Shown here: positions 47,438-57,367 of the stretch, piece by piece
How positions within the stretch are numbered: position 1 is the stretch's first letter
How the letters are laid out: each line of letters begins with the position of its first letter
Assembly: GCF_001976145.1 (NCBI RefSeq)
Contig: NZ_MOXD01000005.1
Span: 1 to 64,000 of the forward strand
DNA length: 64,000 bases
Direction of reading: 5' to 3'
Source: Serratia oryzae
GTDB lineage: Bacteria > Pseudomonadota > Gammaproteobacteria > Enterobacterales > Enterobacteriaceae
Made by a program: the position numbers and the translations under genes
Notes under the pieces: model-generated
The model's input: only the letters and a program-made list of their open reading frames with translations
What the model was told of the DNA's origin: nothing
Database searches by the model: none

Positions 47438-48253
47438 CTATAGCCGACGTAATTGCAGGCCTTCTTTTGTGTGGCTAATCTCAAGGCGTTTATTGCTGGG
47501 GTGTTGCGCAATACACAGTTCGCCAAATAATACCACCTCGTAACCTAACGCTTTTTTTACTAGGTTCATCAGCCGGTTACGCTTCCCTATCATTCCTTTC
47601 ATATAGTCACCCCAAACCTCAAACAGAATTGCTGGATGACCAGAATGCTCTAACCATCGACGCCCGCCTTTTAAAACTTCAAGTTCTAATCCTTCAACAT
47701 CAATTTTAACGAGATGTGCTTTGGGTAGCGATAGCGTGTCAAGAGTCGATATTTTTACTCGTTCAATTTCTTTAATGGTTGAGCTGAGAAGGTTTTGCTG
47801 TGCACGAATATCTGGATCCAGCGATAAAGCCCCCAAATTTTGCTCTGTTAAAATATCAAGAACCGGAACATCAATCTCGCCGTCGACATCTCCTATTGCC
47901 ATATGATAAGCATAACAATTACTAAGATTGTTACTGAGCAAACTGGCGCAGAGCTGATAGAACACCTGACGCTGTGGCTCAAAGGCATATAACTTACCGT
48001 TTTGAGGCAGGATTTTCTTTCCCATAGGGACAGCATACGCACCGATATTTGCACCAATATCAACAATGACAGGTTCTTCAATACCCTCAATTAACACCTG
48101 TGAAATTTGTAATGTAGCGGGTTCCCACACCTCTCCTTTACGAAGCTGCGAATTGATCATATCAGGCCCAGAGGTCAGCAGAAAATTCACATCGCCTACT
48201 CGGTATAATGAAATCGTTGAGTCTGATGTTTCTTGACTTTGGGTTGTATTCAT
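47438..48253 (-). CDS. FkbM-family methyltransferase
   Basis: A 271-residue SAM-dependent O-methyltransferase-like protein. The SAM motif is VDIGANIGAYAVPMGK, the following acidic strand is YAFEPQRQVFYQL, and the family segment is KIDVEGLELEVLKGG. It has no signal peptide. The ATG at 48253 follows AGAGGTAATTGCCC. FkbM enzymes often modify glycans or cell-surface polymers. The gene is AT-richer than its neighbours and stands alone between the molybdoenzyme and the fimbrial operon. Substrate unknown. Confidence 0.85.
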   Translation of the reverse strand: MNTTQSQETSDSTISLYRVGDVNFLLTSGPDMINSQLRKGEVWEPATLQISQVLIEGIEEPVIVDIGANIGAYAVPMGKKILPQNGKLYAFEPQRQVFYQLCASLLSNNLSNCYAYHMAIGDVDGEIDVPVLDILTEQNLGALSLDPDIRAQQNLLSSTIKEIERVKISTLDTLSLPKAHLVKIDVEGLELEVLKGGRRWLEHSGHPAILFEVWGDYMKGMIGKRNRLMNLVKKALGYEVVLFGELCIAQHPSNKRLEISHTKEGLQLRRL

Positions 48254-49071
48254 GGGCAATTACCTCTATGCCATTATGTTGTGAGCTCGTAGTAAAAGAG
48301 CAGTAGCTTTAAATATACCACTTTATAAAGAAAATAGTGGGGCCTCTGAGCCAGCCGATGACAAGTACTCGACTCAAAGTCCCACTTGGGGAACTATATT
48401 GACGCCATTTACCCTGAAAAGTTCGGCATTGCTTTGTTGTTGCCAATATCACTACTCTGAGCCTCCAAAACTCGTATCGGGGCTGAGTTAATGGTTTTTT
48501 AATGGTGGTTTATGTCCGTTTACCCGTATTCTCTCACTGCGACAGGCTTTGTCATGAGCGAGTTTAATATCTACTTCATTTATTAAAAAAATACCCATTT
48601 AGAGGTAAAATATGATGCCTATGTCATGCTTTCCCCCTTAATTTTATTGAAAAATACAAATCAAGGCATCACACAAAACAAAATATCATCTCCCAATATC
48701 CCAAAGCTCACTCTACAATCCGCCCCATTAAGAAAGCAGAAAATTTCTTAATCAGCGGTGTTTTTATCATTCACCTCAAGAGTAAGCCAGGATATATTTT
48801 CGCCAGGAATCACTCTCAGGATTTTTAGAGTCTGATTTAAGAGTGGTGAAATTAAAAGATACGTAGCAAGGTAGTGACCTTAATATCCGCAATATACCCT
48901 GCGCAAGATAGAACAATCACTTATTGCTTAATGTTTTCACTCGATTCTTCTATATATCCACATTAACTGTAAATATTTATTATTTACATAACCCTATGTT
49001 ACCTACGGCATAACTATGCCGCGTAATCGCTCCGAATAATCGGAATATTATTATCTCTCTATAAGGAAATT
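48254..49071. other. Fimbrial operon upstream region
   Basis: An 818-base AT-rich region before the major pilin gene. It contains a hairpin CGGCAT..ATGCCG near 49008-49023 in the probable leader. I looked for matched inverted repeats of an invertible promoter switch and found none, and no recombinase gene is nearby. Confidence 0.4.
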
Positions 49072-49629
49072 ATGATGCGTAAGATTTTATCAACCGTGAC
49101 CCCAGTTGCTTTGCTGCTTTTGGCTACCGCTGGCGGTGCTCAGGCAGCATCTAACGCCCAAATCACCATCACTGGTACCGTTGTTGCTGCAACCTGTGAC
49201 GTCAGCCTGTCCACCAACAACCTGGATCTGGGCAACCATACGCCAGCTGATTTTACTGCGGTAGCAACGCCAATCCCAGCCAGCCAGAAGGCATTCACCG
49301 TAGGTGTCAACAACTGCCAGACTCCTCTGTCCGCTGGCGATACCGCTAACCTGGTGGTAAGCGGCCAAACTCTGGGGGGTAACCCGAATATGTTTAACAG
49401 CACGGGCACCAACACCGGTGTGATGCTGCGCCTGGCTTCTGCTCCGGCAGGCACCTATATCACCAACGGTGAAAAACTGCTGGTAGCTACCGCTGGCGCA
49501 ACTCCAGCGCAGAGCGACTTCAATGGCAAAACGCTGAGCCTGCAGGCGGGCCTGGCATCTACCACCACTACCGGGGTGAATATCGGTGCTATCAACGCGC
49601 CGATCCTGTTCAGCTTTGCCTACAACTGA
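49072..49629 (+). CDS. Major fimbrial subunit (type 1 pilin family)
   Basis: A 185-residue secreted pilin. The signal peptide ends at GGAQAA near residue 25. The mature part has a cysteine pair (C42 in AATCDVSL and C83 in VNNCQTPL) and ends with the family-typical beta-zipper motif APILFSFAYN. AAGGAAATT precedes the ATG. First gene of the fimbrial operon and followed by a hairpin, which usually makes the major subunit the most expressed. Confidence 0.9.
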   Translation: MMRKILSTVTPVALLLLATAGGAQAASNAQITITGTVVAATCDVSLSTNNLDLGNHTPADFTAVATPIPASQKAFTVGVNNCQTPLSAGDTANLVVSGQTLGGNPNMFNSTGTNTGVMLRLASAPAGTYITNGEKLLVATAGATPAQSDFNGKTLSLQAGLASTTTTGVNIGAINAPILFSFAYN

Positions 49630-49637
49630 TTTATCCC

Positions 49638-49658
49638 AGGGGGCGATTCATGCCCCCT
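49638..49658 (+). terminator. Attenuator-like hairpin after the major pilin
   Basis: AGGGGGC pairs with GCCCCCT around a 7-base loop, without a T-run. Such hairpins after pilin genes reduce read-through or stabilise the pilin mRNA; that role is inferred. Confidence 0.55.
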
Positions 49659-49683
49659 CATCCTCGCACTTAGGAATTGTTAT

Positions 49684-50400
49684 ATGTCCCGTATCTTCCC
49701 GTTGTTCTCAATATTGTTTGCGTGGTTTCCCCTGCTTGCCGTGGCCCAAACGGGTGGCTTTGGTATCAACGCAACCCGCCTGATTTATCCTCAGGGCGCT
49801 GACAGTATCAGTGTAACAGTGCGTAATACCATGGCCACACAACCGTACCTGGTGCAGGCCAGAATCAGCGGTTCGCAGGACGGGGCTCAGCCCGCTCCGT
49901 TTCAGACCAGGCCACCTCTGTTCCGCCTGGAGCCCAACAGCGTCAACCAGGTTCGCATTGTAGCGCAAGGGGCAACTTTGCCGACCGATCGTGAGTCAGT
50001 GTTCTATTTCCATGCCAGCGCGATTCCCGCCAGCACGGCTCCCCAAGCGAATAACCAGCAGGCTGGGGTACATGGCGCGGCACAATTTGGCGTCGGGAAC
50101 ATCATAAAAATGTTCTACCGCCCAAACAATCTGCCTTCTTCGTCCCTGGCAGCACAGCAGAATCTGCAGTTTTCCCGCGCTAAAGGGGGAATTCAGGTCA
50201 GTAATAACTCACCGTATTTTGTCAGCTTTGCCGAGATCAGCATCGGTGGGCAGGTACTCAAACTGGATACGCCTGCGGCCTTGATGCTGGCACCGTTCAG
50301 TAGCCATACCTACCCGACCAGCAAGACACAGGGCGCTGTGCAGTGGAAAACCATTAACGATGAAGGGGGAATCAGTGCGTTCAATCATAACCTGCAATAA
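49684..50400 (+). CDS. Fimbrial periplasmic chaperone 1 (PapD family)
   Basis: A 238-residue periplasmic chaperone with a signal peptide ending at LLAVAQT. The PapD signatures are NATRLIYPQG (conserved arginine of the subunit anchor), LPTDRESVFYFHASAIPA, and IIKMFYRP (conserved lysine). It donates a beta strand to pilins until they reach the usher. It is the first of three chaperones in this operon and overlaps the minor pilin gene by 26 bases. Confidence 0.9.
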   Translation: MSRIFPLFSILFAWFPLLAVAQTGGFGINATRLIYPQGADSISVTVRNTMATQPYLVQARISGSQDGAQPAPFQTRPPLFRLEPNSVNQVRIVAQGATLPTDRESVFYFHASAIPASTAPQANNQQAGVHGAAQFGVGNIIKMFYRPNNLPSSSLAAQQNLQFSRAKGGIQVSNNSPYFVSFAEISIGGQVLKLDTPAALMLAPFSSHTYPTSKTQGAVQWKTINDEGGISAFNHNLQ

Positions 50401-50941
50401 AAGAACTCTTCTGCTGACAATCTGGGCGCTGTCGGCCCTGATCGGCCAGCCTGCTCAGGCAGTAACGCTCAATTTTTCCGCTATACTCAATCCAGGAACA
50501 TGCACTTTCAGCCTGGATAAAAGTACGCTGGCGCTGGACTCTGTTCATCTGTCACAGTTTGCACCTGCAACCTTGCAGGCCGCCCAGCCTTTTACCCTCA
50601 CCGTGCAGGATTGCAGCGGAACCGATGCCAGCCTGGCTCCGGTTGTTAACGTCAGCGGTGACGGCATCACACGCGATAGTAAATGGTTATTCCGTAGCAG
50701 CGACTCCAGCGCGGCCGGTGTTGGCGTCATGCTGGTGAAAACGGATGTCCCACCGGCTTATGGCAGTACAGAAGTCAAAAATGGAGACAATATCCCGCTG
50801 GCACCAGCAGGGGTAAATCCCCCCGATCAGAACATCAGGTTTTATGCCGGGATCACCTGCGGCAGCCTGGCATGCACCAGCGACCCTATAACGCCGGGCA
50901 CCTTGACGGCACGCATTCTGTTTAACCTGGCCTATCGCTGA
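50375..50941 (+). CDS. Minor fimbrial subunit
   Basis: A 188-residue pilin-family protein. The GTG start at 50375 has AGGGGGAA just upstream and gives a good signal peptide (IITCNKRTLLLTIWALSALI, cleaved near QAVT). The mature protein has cysteines in GTCTFSLD and VQDCSGTD plus a second pair (CGSLACTS), and ends ARILFNLAYR, the usual donor-strand C-terminus. The start lies inside the first chaperone gene, indicating coupled translation. Confidence 0.85.
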   Translation: MRSIITCNKRTLLLTIWALSALIGQPAQAVTLNFSAILNPGTCTFSLDKSTLALDSVHLSQFAPATLQAAQPFTLTVQDCSGTDASLAPVVNVSGDGITRDSKWLFRSSDSSAAGVGVMLVKTDVPPAYGSTEVKNGDNIPLAPAGVNPPDQNIRFYAGITCGSLACTSDPITPGTLTARILFNLAYR

Positions 50942-50948
50942 GGCTGAT

Positions 50949-51668
50949 ATGTTCCTGATTGACCTCTATCGTCCGGTCGCGATTACCGGCTTATGTCTGC
51001 TGATCTCAGCCCCCACCCTGGCAGCACAGAATCCTGCCGGGGGGATCAGCCTGAACCAGACGCGGGTGATCTTTTTATCCACCGATAAAGCGCAGACCTT
51101 GGCGGTGAAGAACACCTCCAAGCAAAACTATCTGATCCAAAGCCGGGTACAACAGGCACCCGACGATAGCACTGCCGCGCCTTTTATCGTGACGCCGCCG
51201 ATGTTTTCACTGCAACCCGACAACCAGCAATTGCTGCGGATTATCCCGCAGGGCGCTGCCCTGCCTGCCGATCGCGAGTCGCTGTTTTACCTTGCCGTGA
51301 TCGCCATACCCGCTTCCGGCAAAGAGCTCCCCTCGGCACGGGTGTCCATGGGGGTGCGTTTTGTTATCAAGCTGTTTTATCGTCCGGCCGATCTCAAAAT
51401 GACACCAGCCAACACCACTTGCAGCCTGCGGTTCAGCCCCGGTGTTAACGGCGTGCGTATCGAGAACCCGACGCCCTACTTCCAGACGTTGGGTCACCTG
51501 AAATTCAACGGCAAGCCGGTCAATCTCGATATTCAACCATCGATGCTGGCCCCGATGAGTACACAGAATTACACGGCTCAAGGGCAAGTCACACAGGCCG
51601 AATGGCAGACCGTGACTGATTACGGTGGCTTATCCACCCCGTGCCAACAGACCCTCTCTTCGCTATAG
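50949..51668 (+). CDS. Fimbrial periplasmic chaperone 2
   Basis: A 239-residue PapD-family chaperone with a signal peptide ending near PTLAAQ. Signatures: LNQTRVIFLSTDKAQTLAVK, LPADRESLFYLAVIAIPA and FVIKLFYRP. It carries two cysteines (TTCSLRF and TPCQQT) in its second domain, which the other two chaperones lack, suggesting a disulfide. The ATG follows GAGGCTGAT. Confidence 0.9.
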   Translation: MFLIDLYRPVAITGLCLLISAPTLAAQNPAGGISLNQTRVIFLSTDKAQTLAVKNTSKQNYLIQSRVQQAPDDSTAAPFIVTPPMFSLQPDNQQLLRIIPQGAALPADRESLFYLAVIAIPASGKELPSARVSMGVRFVIKLFYRPADLKMTPANTTCSLRFSPGVNGVRIENPTPYFQTLGHLKFNGKPVNLDIQPSMLAPMSTQNYTAQGQVTQAEWQTVTDYGGLSTPCQQTLSSL

Positions 51669-51679
51669 GAAACATCATA

Positions 51680-52441
51680 ATGAACGCTTTACTTCGTTGG
51701 CATTTTATCGGCTGGGCCTTGTGCTTGTTCTCGATCGCTGCTGGCACGGCACACGCCCAGGCAGCTTCTGCGACACCTCAAGGGATCTCCTTTCAAGTGC
51801 TGCGCGTGATTTATCTTGAGAGCGATAAGAAAGGGGTCACCCTGACGGCCAGCAACAGCAACCCTTACCCCTATCTGATGCAGTCCTGGATCCAGCCTGT
51901 CGACACCGCCACCGGCAATGTGGCCGAGGGAAAGCATCCGGCTATGCCATTTATTGTCACCCCACCGCTTGCGCGCCTCGAAGCCAATAGCGATCTGACG
52001 CTGCGTATTCGCCGTAATGCCGTGGTGCTACCGGCCGATCGTGAATCCGTCTTCTTTATCTCGATGAAGGCGATCCCCGCCCAGGCGGCACCGGAACAAC
52101 GCACGGAAGATAAGCAGATGGTCTTGACGGTCACCAACAATATGAAGGTGTTTTACCGCCCGGAAGGGCTGGTTAAGCGCGCCGTGGCCGATATGGCCCC
52201 CAAGCTGAAGTTCCGCCGTGACGGCAACCAGTTGATTGCTGAAAACCCTACCCCGTATTGGCTGACATTCTCACACCTGAGGGTAGGAACAGCGGCACTG
52301 GATAAAGCGCAATTACGCCTGATGGTTCCCCCTAAGGGCCAACAGCATTACACCCTGCCAAACACGGCCTCTGGCAACGTGACATGGCAACTGATTGATG
52401 AAGACGGTTGGAGTACCCCAGTCGAACAGCGCCCTCTATAA
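51680..52441 (+). CDS. Fimbrial periplasmic chaperone 3
   Basis: A 253-residue PapD-family chaperone with a signal peptide ending near AHAQAAS. Signatures: FQVLRVIYLESDKKGVTL, LPADRESVFFISMKAIPA and NMKVFYRPEGL. It is the longest of the three, with extra residues in the loop before the KVFYRP strand. The ATG at 51680 follows AGGAAACATCATA. It precedes the usher gene. Confidence 0.9.
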   Translation: MNALLRWHFIGWALCLFSIAAGTAHAQAASATPQGISFQVLRVIYLESDKKGVTLTASNSNPYPYLMQSWIQPVDTATGNVAEGKHPAMPFIVTPPLARLEANSDLTLRIRRNAVVLPADRESVFFISMKAIPAQAAPEQRTEDKQMVLTVTNNMKVFYRPEGLVKRAVADMAPKLKFRRDGNQLIAENPTPYWLTFSHLRVGTAALDKAQLRLMVPPKGQQHYTLPNTASGNVTWQLIDEDGWSTPVEQRPL

Positions 52442-52498
52442 GTTTTTTGCAGTGACGTACGGACAATACCCTGACTTTCGTTATGGACGCGATAATTA

Positions 52499-55090
52499 AT
52501 GACAACACGACATACTGATCTCACCTTGTTGCCAGTGCTGGCAGGAGCAACTCTCTTGGTAAGTGGTAGCCCCGCCGTGGCCCAAGACTATTTTGACCCA
52601 GGGCTACTTTCCTTAGGGGGGACTAACGCAGCGGCTGTGGATCTGAGCGCTTTTGGCACATCGGGGAAAACACCGCCAGGCACCTATACCGTCTCTTTGT
52701 TTATCAACCAGATAGATCAGGGGCAGCACACCCTGGTCTTCGAAGCGAATGCCCATGGTGATATTCAGCCACAACTCACGTCAGACTTCCTGCACAAACT
52801 GGGGGTGAACACGCAGGTTTTGCCGACCTTTGCCGGGCTAGCACCGGAAAACCCCGTCGACGACCTTGCGGCATTGATTCCTGAGGCAAAAATCCAGTTC
52901 GACTTAGCCCAACTCCGCCTGGATATCAGCATCCCGCAGGTGGCAATGCAGCCCAACGCGCAAGGGTCGGTTGATCCTGCCTTATGGGAGCATGGCGTGC
53001 CTGCGTTGTTATTCAACTATAACCTGAATGGCGGGCGCAACTGGCAGAGTGAACAGCAAGGTATGGGAAGCAACACCCAGACCAACCTGTTTGCCAACGT
53101 GCAAGGTGGTGCTAACTGGCAAGCCTGGCGCCTGCGCAGCAACATGACCTATTCACGCAATACCAATAGCCAGAGCAACGTGGCGGGGCAGACGACTCAG
53201 AGCACGCAATTTAGCAGCACTTACCTGCAGCGCGATATCCAGCCCTGGCGTTCGGAAATTCTGCTGGGGGAAAACAACACCGAAAGCGACGTGTTTGACA
53301 GCATCCCGTTTCGTGGGGTCAAGCTTAATTCCAGTGACGACATGCTGCCCACCAGCCTGCGCGGCTTTGCGCCGATCATCAGCGGCATTGCGCAAACCAA
53401 CGCACGCGTCACGGTAAGCCAGAACGGTAACATCGTCTATCAGACCTATGTGGCGCCAGGGCCATTCCGTATCAATGACCTGTTCCAGACCGGCCAAGCG
53501 GGTGACTTGCTCCTCACCATTCACGAGGCCGATGGCACCGTCCGCACCCAGACGCTGGCCTTCTCATCGCTCCCGGTGATGCGGCGGCAAGGCAGCCTGA
53601 AGTATGAAGTGACGGCAGGCCGTTACAACGGTGGCATTACGGTCGACTCGCAGCAGGCAGAGTTTGTGCTCGGCACCGCCATCTACGGCCTGCCACATGA
53701 TATCACCCTGTATGGTGGCACACTGTTAGCCAAAGATTACACCTCCGTTGTGGCAGGTAGCGGCTTCTCCCTGGGCAACTTTGGCGCACTGTCGGCAGAT
53801 ATCACCGCCTCTAACACCAAACTGCATGGACAGGACGATCATCAGCAAGGGTATTCGTACCGCCTGCGTTATGCCAAAAGTATGCTGAGCACCGGTACGG
53901 CCGTGGATCTCACCGCCTACCGCTATTCAACGCGCAACTATTACAGTTTCTCTGACTTCAACAATCAGGGCTTCCAGCTCAGTGACGGCCAGGTGCCGTG
54001 GGCCTTGGAACGTCAGCGCTCCAATCTCCAGGTGCGGCTCAGCCAGCAACTGGATTCATGGGGCTCACTGTATCTGTCCGCTTCTCGTAACGATTTTTGG
54101 GGCAATGACAAGGTGCTGAACACGGTGTCGGCGGGTTACAACGGCAGCTACCGCGGTGTGAGTTACGGCCTGGCCTACAGCATTGACCGGCTGAACGGGG
54201 ATGGCAGTTGGCCAGAGAACCGCCAGCTATCGCTGAACATGCAGGTGCCACTGAATCTGTTTGGTTCGTCACCGGCTCTACGTAACACCTATGCCAGTTA
54301 CCAGATGACACACGACAATCATGGGCAGGTGCAGCAGCAGGCCGGGATTAATGGCAGTGCGCTCGACAACCGCCTCTCCTACAGCGTGATGCAGGGTTGG
54401 TCCAACGGGCAAGGCAACAATAGCAGCACGCTGAATACCGGCTATCAAGGCAGCAAAGGCTCAGCCAGCATGGGCTATAGCTACGACAACCAGAATCGCT
54501 CGCTGAACATGAGCGGTAACGGGGGCATCGTCGTGCATCCAGAAGGGGTGACATTCAGCCAGATGCTGGGCAACTCCGTTGCTGTCGTCAGCGCACCGGG
54601 CGCCAAAGGCACCAGCGTGATGAATGGCGACATCCGTACCGACAGTCGCGGCTATGCGGTAGTGCCCTATCTGTCGAGTTATCAGCTCAACAGCGTCGGC
54701 CTGAACCCGGCCACCTTGCCGGACGATGTGGATGTGACGCAATCGAGCCTGAACGTGTACCCAACCAAGGGCGCAGTAGTAATGGCCAACTTTGCCACAC
54801 AGGTGGGTTATCAGGTGCTGATGACGCTGCAGTTGGCTGGCAACACCCCGGTGCCGTTCGGGGCGCTGGTGGCCGTAGAAAACACGGCGGCCAACAAACC
54901 CAATACCGGCATTGTCGGCGAAGCGGGCCAGGTATACCTGAGCGGCCTGCCGGAACAAGGGAAACTCAAGGTGACATGGGGCAAAGAGGCAAACCAACAG
55001 TGCCAGGCCTCTTTCAACCTGAAAAACGCTTCAGCGCCATCAGCCAATAACCCGATACATATGCTGACCGTAGCCTGCCAGGGGCAATAA
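52499..55090 (+). CDS. Outer-membrane fimbrial usher (PapC/FimD family)
   Basis: An 863-residue usher that accepts chaperone-pilin complexes and threads the fibre through the outer membrane. A signal peptide ends near AVAQDYFDPG. The N-terminal domain (FDPGLLSLGG) binds chaperones, the large beta-barrel with plug covers the middle (RGFAPIISGIAQTNARVTVS is the plug signature), and two C-terminal domains end with a cysteine pair (QCQASFNL, VACQGQ). It is single and near full length for the family. Confidence 0.95.
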   Translation: MTTRHTDLTLLPVLAGATLLVSGSPAVAQDYFDPGLLSLGGTNAAAVDLSAFGTSGKTPPGTYTVSLFINQIDQGQHTLVFEANAHGDIQPQLTSDFLHKLGVNTQVLPTFAGLAPENPVDDLAALIPEAKIQFDLAQLRLDISIPQVAMQPNAQGSVDPALWEHGVPALLFNYNLNGGRNWQSEQQGMGSNTQTNLFANVQGGANWQAWRLRSNMTYSRNTNSQSNVAGQTTQSTQFSSTYLQRDIQPWRSEILLGENNTESDVFDSIPFRGVKLNSSDDMLPTSLRGFAPIISGIAQTNARVTVSQNGNIVYQTYVAPGPFRINDLFQTGQAGDLLLTIHEADGTVRTQTLAFSSLPVMRRQGSLKYEVTAGRYNGGITVDSQQAEFVLGTAIYGLPHDITLYGGTLLAKDYTSVVAGSGFSLGNFGALSADITASNTKLHGQDDHQQGYSYRLRYAKSMLSTGTAVDLTAYRYSTRNYYSFSDFNNQGFQLSDGQVPWALERQRSNLQVRLSQQLDSWGSLYLSASRNDFWGNDKVLNTVSAGYNGSYRGVSYGLAYSIDRLNGDGSWPENRQLSLNMQVPLNLFGSSPALRNTYASYQMTHDNHGQVQQQAGINGSALDNRLSYSVMQGWSNGQGNNSSTLNTGYQGSKGSASMGYSYDNQNRSLNMSGNGGIVVHPEGVTFSQMLGNSVAVVSAPGAKGTSVMNGDIRTDSRGYAVVPYLSSYQLNSVGLNPATLPDDVDVTQSSLNVYPTKGAVVMANFATQVGYQVLMTLQLAGNTPVPFGALVAVENTAANKPNTGIVGEAGQVYLSGLPEQGKLKVTWGKEANQQCQASFNLKNASAPSANNPIHMLTVACQGQ

Positions 55091-55126
55091 CCCCGAAGGC
55101 CGCCAGAATCACTATAAAAAAGGAAT

Positions 55127-56290
55127 ATGACAAAGATGAAAAACCTGCAAACACTGCCATCAATTCAGAAGAGCAATCACCACCGGAGTACTCTGCGCCT
55201 ATTGACGGCGTTGACGTTATTATTGGTGTCTGTCCCCTCGTCCAGAGCCATCGATATCATCACTATCGGCAAAGGAAGCGGCATTGTTTGGGAGGGATAC
55301 CCCTTTAGTGCAAATATGTCAGGTACTATCGGTAATGCCAGGTTGAACAATATCTATGGCATAGCCGCAATATCCAACAGCCCAAACGTCTGCATGGATG
55401 CTGCGAAACTTGAAGAAATTGGGGGTTATATGGCATTACCGATCGCTCCAGGGGTAGGGCTGATCCCCAGGGCGAGCGTAAGCGCGAGCTACCTTGTTGC
55501 CCCTTCCAGCACTCGGGAAACGCTAACCGGTATGATAGGGTTACCCCGCACAGAGGGGAGCACCAGTTCAGGGGCTTTCATCACGAATCCAACGATAAAT
55601 CCTACCTCTGGATCCAGGCAGTGGTGTTTACCTCCACGGCCGAACAATGTGACTAATTTTTATCCCGTCAACTCTCTACGAACTGTGCAAATCACAGGCT
55701 CTTGGGCAATGGTGGCTAATGGCAGCCAAACCAGCCAGCAAGTCACCATTCCAGCCATGTACGCCGCAAGCTTGCAGGCAGGCTCTGCTGCCGCAGATCG
55801 TTCTCAACAGATTTTACCCAGCGCGATCACTCTGCGTATCTCTACTCTGATCTGCACCGTGGCGACCACCACCAATATCAACTTTGGTGGCGTACAGCGT
55901 AATAGCCAGGCGGGCAGTGAGCTGGCACGCCTGACTTATCCAATGATGGTCTCCTGTTCACAGGATTCGGACCGCATTGACGCCAATATCAACGTCCAGT
56001 TCCGTGCTGGCAGCGGCCTGTATTCAGCCATCCCAACCCGGTTGGCGCTGACACAGGGTGGCGGCTATATCACTGGGGAAATCAACAATGGCGTTACTGG
56101 CAGCGGTGATTGCAACGGCACCACCGGCATTCCGTTTGATAATACCCAGCTTAAAGTGGGCAATATCGCCAGCAGTGAATCGACAAAAGTGATTAATAAT
56201 CAGGTTACCTGGCGTTTGTGCTCAGGGGGTGCCAGCCTGCCGCTGGGGCCTGTTGATGCCTCAACGGATATGCTGGTCACGTTTAACTAA
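55127..56290 (+). CDS. Fimbrial tip adhesin (two-domain)
   Basis: A 387-residue secreted protein, last gene of the fimbrial operon. A long N-terminus carries a hydrophobic signal segment (LRLLTALTLLLVSVPSS). Residues about 42-235 form a likely receptor-binding domain without pilin signatures and contain a cysteine pair (VCMDA and QWCLPP). Residues about 240-387 are a pilin domain (ICTVATTTNINFGGVQ, final DMLVTFN). This layout is typical of FimH-like adhesins. The receptor is unknown. Two nearby ATGs could start it. Confidence 0.8.
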   Translation: MTKMKNLQTLPSIQKSNHHRSTLRLLTALTLLLVSVPSSRAIDIITIGKGSGIVWEGYPFSANMSGTIGNARLNNIYGIAAISNSPNVCMDAAKLEEIGGYMALPIAPGVGLIPRASVSASYLVAPSSTRETLTGMIGLPRTEGSTSSGAFITNPTINPTSGSRQWCLPPRPNNVTNFYPVNSLRTVQITGSWAMVANGSQTSQQVTIPAMYAASLQAGSAAADRSQQILPSAITLRISTLICTVATTTNINFGGVQRNSQAGSELARLTYPMMVSCSQDSDRIDANINVQFRAGSGLYSAIPTRLALTQGGGYITGEINNGVTGSGDCNGTTGIPFDNTQLKVGNIASSESTKVINNQVTWRLCSGGASLPLGPVDASTDMLVTFN

Positions 56291-56345
56291 GCACCTGCTT
56301 ATTCTGCTACTAGCAGCGTAACGGAAATATCTCGATATCAATTAG

Positions 56346-56389
56346 CCTGGAAAATACGGTATTGTTTCTCCGTTTTTTCCAGGTTTTTT
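56346..56389 (+). terminator. Terminator of the fimbrial operon
   Basis: CCTGGAAAATACGG pairs with CCGTTTTTTCCAGG (one mismatch) around a 10-base loop, followed by six T residues. It lies 55 bases after the adhesin stop. Confidence 0.85.
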
Positions 56390-56458
56390 CTGGTAGAAAT
56401 AAGGAGCATCTGCATATTAAAACCATTAACAATATAAAAAGAATGGAGTCGTATCAAA

Positions 56459-57367
56459 ATGAGTGAGAATACGGAAAATACCATCGCAACACTCAGTACC
56501 CATAATATCAATAACCCGGCTCAGGGTTGGATCAACGGCTTTTTAGGTATGTTGATTTTCAGCGGGTCTTTGCCCGCAACGCGCGTAGCGGTGCTTGAGT
56601 TTGACCCGACTTTCCTGACGGCAATCAGAGCAGCCCTTGCGGGCATACTGGCCGTTGCTGCACTGTTGATAATCAAGCAGAAACTACCGCAAAGGCATGA
56701 AATCCTGCCACTGGCGTTTGTCGCGCTCGGCGTGGTGATCGGTTTTCCTTTACTGACGGCACTCGCGCTGCAACATACTACATCGGCACATTCCCTGGTC
56801 TATATCGGCCTTCTTCCGTTGGCAACCGCCTGTTTTGGCGTGATACGCGGCGGAGAACGACCAAAACCTGCTTTCTGGCTATTTTCCATACTTGGCAGTG
56901 TGCTGGTGGCTGGTTTTGCCTTGAGCCAAGGTTCCGGCAGTTCATGGCTTGGTGACGTGCTAATGGTTGCCGCCGTTCTCCTTTGTGGCATGGGCTATGC
57001 CGAAGGTGCAGTACTTACGCGTAAACTGGGTGGATGGCAGGTGATTTCTTGGGCCCTGGTAATCTCTTTACCGCTAACGGCGGTAGTTACCGTACTTTCA
57101 GCCCCCAGCGCTTGGCCAGTGGTCAGTCACGCAGCCTGGATATCTTTAGCTTATGTCTCGCTGTTCAGCATGTGGATCGGTTTTATTTTCTGGTACCGCG
57201 GCCTGGCACAAGGCGGCATTGCTACAGTTGGTCAGTTGCAGTTGCTGCAACCCTTTTTTGGCCTCGCGCTGGCAGGGTTGGTATTACATGAAGCCATCCA
57301 GCTTTCGATGATTACCGTCATGGCCGGTGTATTGGTGTGCGTCTTTGGGGCGAAAAAGTTTTCCTGA
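56459..57367 (+). CDS. EamA/DMT-family permease
   Basis: A 302-residue inner-membrane protein with ten hydrophobic helices in two EamA repeats. The second repeat shows the AYVSLFSMWIGFIFWYRGLA pattern typical of the family, with GLVLHEAI near the end. Such proteins usually export small metabolites; the substrate is unknown. It has its own spacer after the fimbrial terminator and seems monocistronic. Confidence 0.87.
   Translation: MSENTENTIATLSTHNINNPAQGWINGFLGMLIFSGSLPATRVAVLEFDPTFLTAIRAALAGILAVAALLIIKQKLPQRHEILPLAFVALGVVIGFPLLTALALQHTTSAHSLVYIGLLPLATACFGVIRGGERPKPAFWLFSILGSVLVAGFALSQGSGSSWLGDVLMVAAVLLCGMGYAEGAVLTRKLGGWQVISWALVISLPLTAVVTVLSAPSAWPVVSHAAWISLAYVSLFSMWIGFIFWYRGLAQGGIATVGQLQLLQPFFGLALAGLVLHEAIQLSMITVMAGVLVCVFGAKKFS

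Noticed and set aside
48254-49071. Possible invertible fimbrial promoter switch
   Set aside because: No pair of inverted repeats of useful length was found by eye, and no FimB/FimE-type recombinase gene is nearby.
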